Part shown: one piece after another, positions 6,553-9,117 of the stretch
How positions within the stretch are numbered: position 1 is the stretch's first letter
Layout of the letters: each line of letters opens with the position of its first letter
DNA from: an uncultured Mollicutes bacterium
Lineage (GTDB): Bacteria; Bacillota_I; Bacilli_A; RFN20; CAG-288
NCBI GenBank assembly: GCA_900549915.1
Contig: URQF01000050.1
Span: 1 to 9,117 of the forward strand
Direction: 5' to 3'
Length of the DNA stretch: 9,117 bases
Program-made: the position numbers and the translations under genes
Notes under the pieces: model-generated
Told to the model about the DNA's origin: nothing
What the model saw: only the letters and a program-made list of their open reading frames with translations
Databases searched by the model: none

Positions 6553-7452
6553 CTACTTGCTGGAACCAGCCTGAGCAGCGACCTCAGCAGCGAAATCGTC
6601 CTGACGTTTTTCGATGCCTTCGCCAACTGCATAACGATAAGCAGAAACGATAGAAGCTCCGTTCTCTTTGAGATACTGAGCAACAGTCTTCTGTTCATCG
6701 ATAACCATCGGTTCATCGTCTAAAACAGACTCGAAGAGAGTCTTCTCGACACGGCCACGGACAATCTTGTTCTTGATTGCTTCCGGCTTGCTAGCGAATT
6801 TCGGATCCTGCTCAGAAGCTTCGAGCTGGATCTTCCTTTCCTTGTCGATGACTTCTTCCGGAATATCACTCTCGTGGAGATAAGCCGGGTTATTGGAGCA
6901 GACATTGAGACCAACCCTGGTTGCATTTTCGGCAGATCCGCCTTTTAAGACAATAAGGGTAGCAATCTTTCCGTTCCTGTGGATGTAAGGTCCGAAAACC
7001 TCATCATCGCTCTTCTCAACAGTGACAAGACGACGGAAGTCGAGCTTCTCACCAAGTTTAACACCAGCATCAATGAATAAGTCAGCAATAGTCTTGCCGT
7101 TCTCATCCTTTAAGAGTTTAGCTTCTTCGACAGTCTTCGGCCTGTTCTTTAAAACAATAGCGTTGACAGTCTTGACTAAAGCACGGAAAGGATCGGAGTT
7201 GGCAACGAAGTCAGTTTCGGAGTTGATTTCAATCCTAGCTGCCTTGCTTCCTTCCGTCCTAAGCCAAGCAACACCTTCAGCGGCAATACGAGTTGCGGCT
7301 TTCTTGGCCTGCTTAGCAATACCCTTCTCACGTAACCAGTCGACGGATTTGTCGACATCGTTACCATTAGCAAGAAGAGCCTTCTTGCAGTCCCTTAATC
7401 CAGCACCGGTACGTTCACGGAGCTGCTTGATTAATTCAATCCTCTCAGACAT
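6553..7452 (-). CDS. tsf: Translation elongation factor Ts
   Basis: Guanine nucleotide exchange factor for EF-Tu. N-terminal UBA-like domain (about 1-55) holds the signature LRERTGAGLMDCKKAL (11-26); Met20 is AGG exactly where the family has Met. The exchange core carries ETDFV (79-83), then FGPYIHMNGKI (153-163), and the C-terminal repeat ends with YRYAVGEGIEKR...DFAAEV (272-291). At 299 residues the length is typical of a full EF-Ts. Conserved arginines (12, 14, 41, 55, 273, 283) are CGT; I count eight AGG (residues 4, 20, 65, 73, 104, 159, 179, 206) and one internal ATG. The ATG shares one base with the rpsB stop (TAATG), implying translational coupling. A terminator follows. Confidence 0.96.
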   Translation of the reverse strand: MSERIELIKQLRERTGAGLRDCKKALLANGNDVDKSVDWLREKGIAKQAKKAATRIAAEGVAWLRTEGSKAARIEINSETDFVANSDPFRALVKTVNAIVLKNRPKTVEEAKLLKDENGKTIADLFIDAGVKLGEKLDFRRLVTVEKSDDEVFGPYIHRNGKIATLIVLKGGSAENATRVGLNVCSNNPAYLHESDIPEEVIDKERKIQLEASEQDPKFASKPEAIKNKIVRGRVEKTLFESVLDDEPMVIDEQKTVAQYLKENGASIVSAYRYAVGEGIEKRQDDFAAEVAAQAGSSK

Positions 7453-8516
7453 TACTTGGCTTCTCCCTTGACCTCAGCAGAAGCAGCCGGAGCTTCAACG
7501 GCTTCAGCCGGCTTTGCAGCCTCAGCAGCCTTGTTCTCGCCTTCCGGTTTGTTTCCGTCGTTGAAGCGGTGGAAGTTCTTCTTGATAAAACGTTTGCGGG
7601 CAACACGTTTGCCGTTCTTACGCCTTGCAATAGCATCATCACGGAGCTTAGCACGGATGGACTTGATCTGTTCAGTCTGATCAACACCCTTGAGCCTGTC
7701 AGCCCTGGTCTGAGCAGCAGCATCGGCATCCTTGTAAGCATAGACCGGCTCTCCGCCCTTGCCTTCGACAACAGCATCAGCGAATAATCCGACGATTAAG
7801 CGGATAGAAGCTTCGCCATCATCATTGGCCGGAACTAAGTAGTCGATTAAATCCGGATCCGTGTTGGTATCACCTAAAGCGAAGACAGGGATGTGAAGCA
7901 GACGGGCTTCGGCAATAGCGTTGTGCTCGGTCTTAGGATCGACAACAACGATAGCCTGCGGAAGCCTGCGGATTTCCTTGATGCCTTCGAGGTTAGCAGA
8001 TAATTTGGCTTTGAGTTTGAGACGCTCAGCAGCTTCCTTCTTCGGAAGCTTCTCTAATTCGCCGGATAACTCTTCCTGTTCGATAGTACGGAGTAATCCG
8101 ATACGTTTTAAGATGGTGTGGAAGTTCGTGAGGGTTCCGCCTAACCAACGTTTTGCAACGTAGAAAGAACCAGAACGGACAGCTTCTTCCGTGACTGCCT
8201 TCTGTGCATAGGCCTTGGTTCCGACAAAGAGAACCTTACCGCCCTTGGAAACGATGTCCTTTAAGGCAAGATAGGCGACCTGCATCTGAGCAGCAGATTT
8301 GTTTAAATCAATCAGATGGAGATTGTTGCGTTTTCCGTAGATGTACTTGCTCCTCTTCGGATTCCAACGGGAAACACGATGTCCGAAATGGCATCCTGCA
8401 GCAAGCAGGGCCTTCGGAGAAACGACCGGATCTTCAGGCTTGTGTTCAATGGTCTGCCTGACATTTGCTTCGGCTTCTGCCGGAGCAGCTTCGACTTTCT
8501 TCTCTTCTTCGCTCAT
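7452..8516 (-). CDS. rpsB: Ribosomal protein S2 (uS2) with long terminal extensions
   Basis: Small-subunit ribosomal protein near the S1/mRNA exit region. The S2 core spans about 34-255: ALLAAGCHFGHRVSRWNPKM (36-55, Met55 is AGG), IDLNK (69-73), VLFVGTK (95-101), KRWLGGTLTNF (122-132), LPQAIVVVDP (185-194), and VFALGDTNTDPDLIDYLVPANDD (211-233). At 354 residues it is about 100 longer than usual S2. There is an acidic Glu/Ala/Lys N-terminal extension of roughly 33 residues. The C-terminal extension of about 95 residues has a strongly basic block (299-318) and then an Ala/Glu/Pro/Lys low-complexity tail (327-354). The start at 8516 is set by AAGGAGG seven bases upstream; the longer frame to 8585 would translate the leader. 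First gene of the operon. Confidence 0.95.
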   Translation of the reverse strand: MSEEEKKVEAAPAEAEANVRQTIEHKPEDPVVSPKALLAAGCHFGHRVSRWNPKRSKYIYGKRNNLHLIDLNKSAAQMQVAYLALKDIVSKGGKVLFVGTKAYAQKAVTEEAVRSGSFYVAKRWLGGTLTNFHTILKRIGLLRTIEQEELSGELEKLPKKEAAERLKLKAKLSANLEGIKEIRRLPQAIVVVDPKTEHNAIAEARLLHIPVFALGDTNTDPDLIDYLVPANDDGEASIRLIVGLFADAVVEGKGGEPVYAYKDADAAAQTRADRLKGVDQTEQIKSIRAKLRDDAIARRKNGKRVARKRFIKKNFHRFNDGNKPEGENKAAEAAKPAEAVEAPAASAEVKGEAK

Positions 8517-8660
8517 TTTAGAGCCTCCTTTTTGTTGAACTTCTAGATGTTTCGAGATGCCAACCCAATATGTCCTTGATAGCACTTATAATAGATAAGG
8601 CAGACATAGAGGACTAGTCAGCAAGATTCGCATCTATGGTTATAACGCCACTTTGGCGCA
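8517..8660 (-). promoter_or_regulatory. Structured 5' leader of rpsB (candidate autoregulatory element)
   Basis: From the predicted transcription start near 8660 to the rpsB start is about 144 nt without a gene. Minus-strand foldings visible by eye: a short 5' hairpin CGCC-AAAGT-GGCG (8658-8646); a six-pair helix CATAGA/TCTATG (8638-8633 with 8610-8605) enclosing GCGA-ATC-TTGC; and a hairpin CTTAT-CTATT-ATAAG (8599-8585), extendable by two pairs past a bulge. No terminator-like U-run hairpin is seen, so control, if any, would be at translation initiation. S2 is known to repress its own mRNA in other bacteria; that this leader does so is inference. Confidence 0.4.
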
Positions 8661-8666
8661 AGGGTA

Positions 8667-8696
8667 ATTATATACTACACAAAAACCTTTTTACAA
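8667..8696 (-). promoter_or_regulatory. Main promoter of the rpsB operon
   Basis: Minus strand: -35 TTGTAA (8696-8691), 18-bp spacer, perfect -10 TATAAT (8672-8667). The region upstream is AT-rich. A second TATAAT at 8717-8712 lacks a recognisable -35 and is less likely. Confidence 0.7.
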
Positions 8697-8697
8697 G

Positions 8698-8709
8698 GGT
8701 TACTTAACC
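8698..8709. repeat. Short inverted repeat next to the rpsB -35 box
   Basis: GGTTA-CT-TAACC, extendable to an imperfect AAGG...CCTT outer arm (8695-8711). It touches the -35 box of the rpsB promoter and lies between the two divergent promoters. Its size would suit a small operator, but short AT-rich palindromes of this kind also arise by chance and no regulator is seen nearby. Confidence 0.25.
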
Positions 8710-8748
8710 TTATTATATAAGAAGTTCTATTTTTCCTCGCTTTTCATC

Positions 8749-8777
8749 TTGATAAACGCAAAGAAAACATGTATATT
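8749..8777 (+). promoter_or_regulatory. Promoter of the tRNA-Glu gene
   Basis: -35 TTGATA (8749-8754), 17-bp spacer, -10 TATATT (8772-8777), each five of six to consensus. The start would fall near 8784, about ten bases before the mature tRNA. It diverges from the rpsB promoter. Confidence 0.7.
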
Positions 8778-8794
8778 AAATAAGCTTTCTTTTT

Positions 8795-8871
8795 GGCCCC
8801 ATCGACAAGCGGTTTAAGTCACAGCCCTCTCAAGGCTGGATTCAAGGGTCCGAATCCCTTTGGGGTCACCA
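8795..8871 (+). tRNA. tRNA-Glu (anticodon CUC)
   Basis: A complete 77-nt cloverleaf with encoded CCA. Acceptor GGCCCCA/TGGGGTC has one G-U pair. The D stem is GAC/GTC with GG in the loop, the anticodon stem CAGCC/GGCTG has loop CTCTCAA, the variable loop has five bases, and the T stem is AAGGG/CCCTT. The anticodon reads GAG (Glu), and the body resembles Firmicute tRNA-Glu. The T loop is TCCGAAT, with C in place of the nearly invariant T at position 55. It is not the CCU-anticodon tRNA that would explain AGG reassignment. Confidence 0.93.
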
Positions 8872-8884
8872 TTGTCAATAATAG

Positions 8885-8917
8885 GAACTCGTACGTGTTA
8901 TCGTGCGGGTTCTTTTT
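8885..8917 (+). terminator. Intrinsic terminator after tRNA-Glu
   Basis: Eleven-pair stem GAACTCGTACG/CGTGCGGGTTC (8885-8895 with 8902-8912, two G-U pairs), loop TGTTAT, then TTTTT (8913-8917), starting 14 bases after the tRNA CCA end. Confidence 0.88.
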
Positions 8918-8954
8918 GCTTATTAAAGAAAGAGAAGGATAAACAAAAGTGTTG

Positions 8955-9117
8955 CTAAAGGGCGAAAATATCCTGTCTTCTGAGGGTTTTCCCGGAGAAG
9001 AAGATTCTTCTGTAGAAGAACGACAGGTATCTGCCGAACACCATGCTCCCCATCTTTTCCCTCTGGAACGCTTTCTCGTTCAGCCACAAGGGAACGTTCT
9101 TGCGGTGGATCCGCAGG
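8955..9117 (-). CDS. C-terminal end of an unidentified protein (truncated at window edge)
   Basis: An open frame enters from the right edge and ends at TAG (8957-8955). About 53 residues are visible, rich in aromatic and basic residues (for example VPLWLNEKAFQ, FGRYLSFFYRRIFF) and ending RRQDIFAL. Codon third positions are mostly G or C, which favours this frame over two competing open frames. I do not recognise the family. Its codon use differs from the operon: two ATG and one AGG, and at least five AGA for Arg. It converges on the tRNA gene. The call is tentative because the piece is short. Confidence 0.45.
   Translation of the reverse strand, partial: LRIHRKNVPLWLNEKAFQREKMGSMVFGRYLSFFYRRIFFSGKTLRRQDIFAL

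Noticed and set aside
8517..8585. Longer rpsB reading frame starting at 8585
   Set aside because: It would translate the leader and the Shine-Dalgarno; AAGGAGG seven bases before ATG 8516 marks the real start.
8795..8871. tRNA-Glu as an attachment site for an integrated element
   Set aside because: No integrase and no repeated tRNA 3' end are visible; the tRNA is followed by its own terminator.
8949..9117. Plus-strand frame from GTG 8949 with AGAAGGA upstream
   Set aside because: It stays open to the edge and has a plausible ribosome site, but it lies just after the tRNA terminator, has no visible promoter, and the overlapping minus frame has the better third-position pattern. It cannot be fully excluded from this short piece.
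1..9117. CRISPR array or tandem repeats
   Set aside because: No regularly spaced direct repeats were seen on either strand.

Overview
The window is a conserved housekeeping block from a Bacilli/Erysipelotrichia-like Firmicute. The gene order is rpsB-tsf-pyrH-frr-cdsA-dxr-rseP, all on the minus strand, followed by a lipoprotein serpin. It is flanked on the right by a plus-strand tRNA-Glu and a truncated unknown gene, and on the left by the 5' end of what looks like a group IIC intron.

The main result is that codon AGG appears to mean methionine here, not arginine. When AGG is read as Arg, invariant Met or Leu/Ile positions of at least seven unrelated conserved proteins become Arg. When AGG is read as Met, the family motifs are restored: PyrH DYMGMMATIMN, VMDNTA and VFNMN; EF-Ts GAGLMDCKK; S2 WNPKM; Dxr WNMG; RseP VSMAGED and AMNF; CdsA KIMPGHGG. 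Invariant arginines in the same proteins use CGN, and a few use AGA. By my count pyrH has nine AGG and one internal ATG, and tsf eight and one, so AGG is the dominant Met codon. This matches the AGG-to-Met reassignment that Shulgina and Eddy (2021) reported for a clade of uncultivated Bacilli, so the organism is probably a member of that clade. Standard-code translations of every protein here are wrong at each AGG.

Layout, right to left along the operon: a sigma-A-type promoter (8667-8696) drives a structured leader of about 144 nt and then rpsB and tsf, which share one base. A strong intrinsic terminator (6510-6537) then separates these abundant translation proteins from pyrH and frr (UMP kinase and ribosome recycling). 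frr directly abuts cdsA, cdsA overlaps dxr and dxr overlaps rseP, giving a tightly coupled membrane/isoprenoid group. The usual uppS between frr and cdsA is missing. A terminator (1525-1560) closes the operon.

The serpin lipoprotein (117-1349) has its own promoter and ends in a hairpin terminator. The putative group IIC intron begins immediately beyond that hairpin, which is the kind of site class C introns choose. Between rpsB and the right edge lie a divergent tRNA-Glu(CUC) with its own promoter and terminator, and the C-terminal end of an unidentified minus-strand gene.
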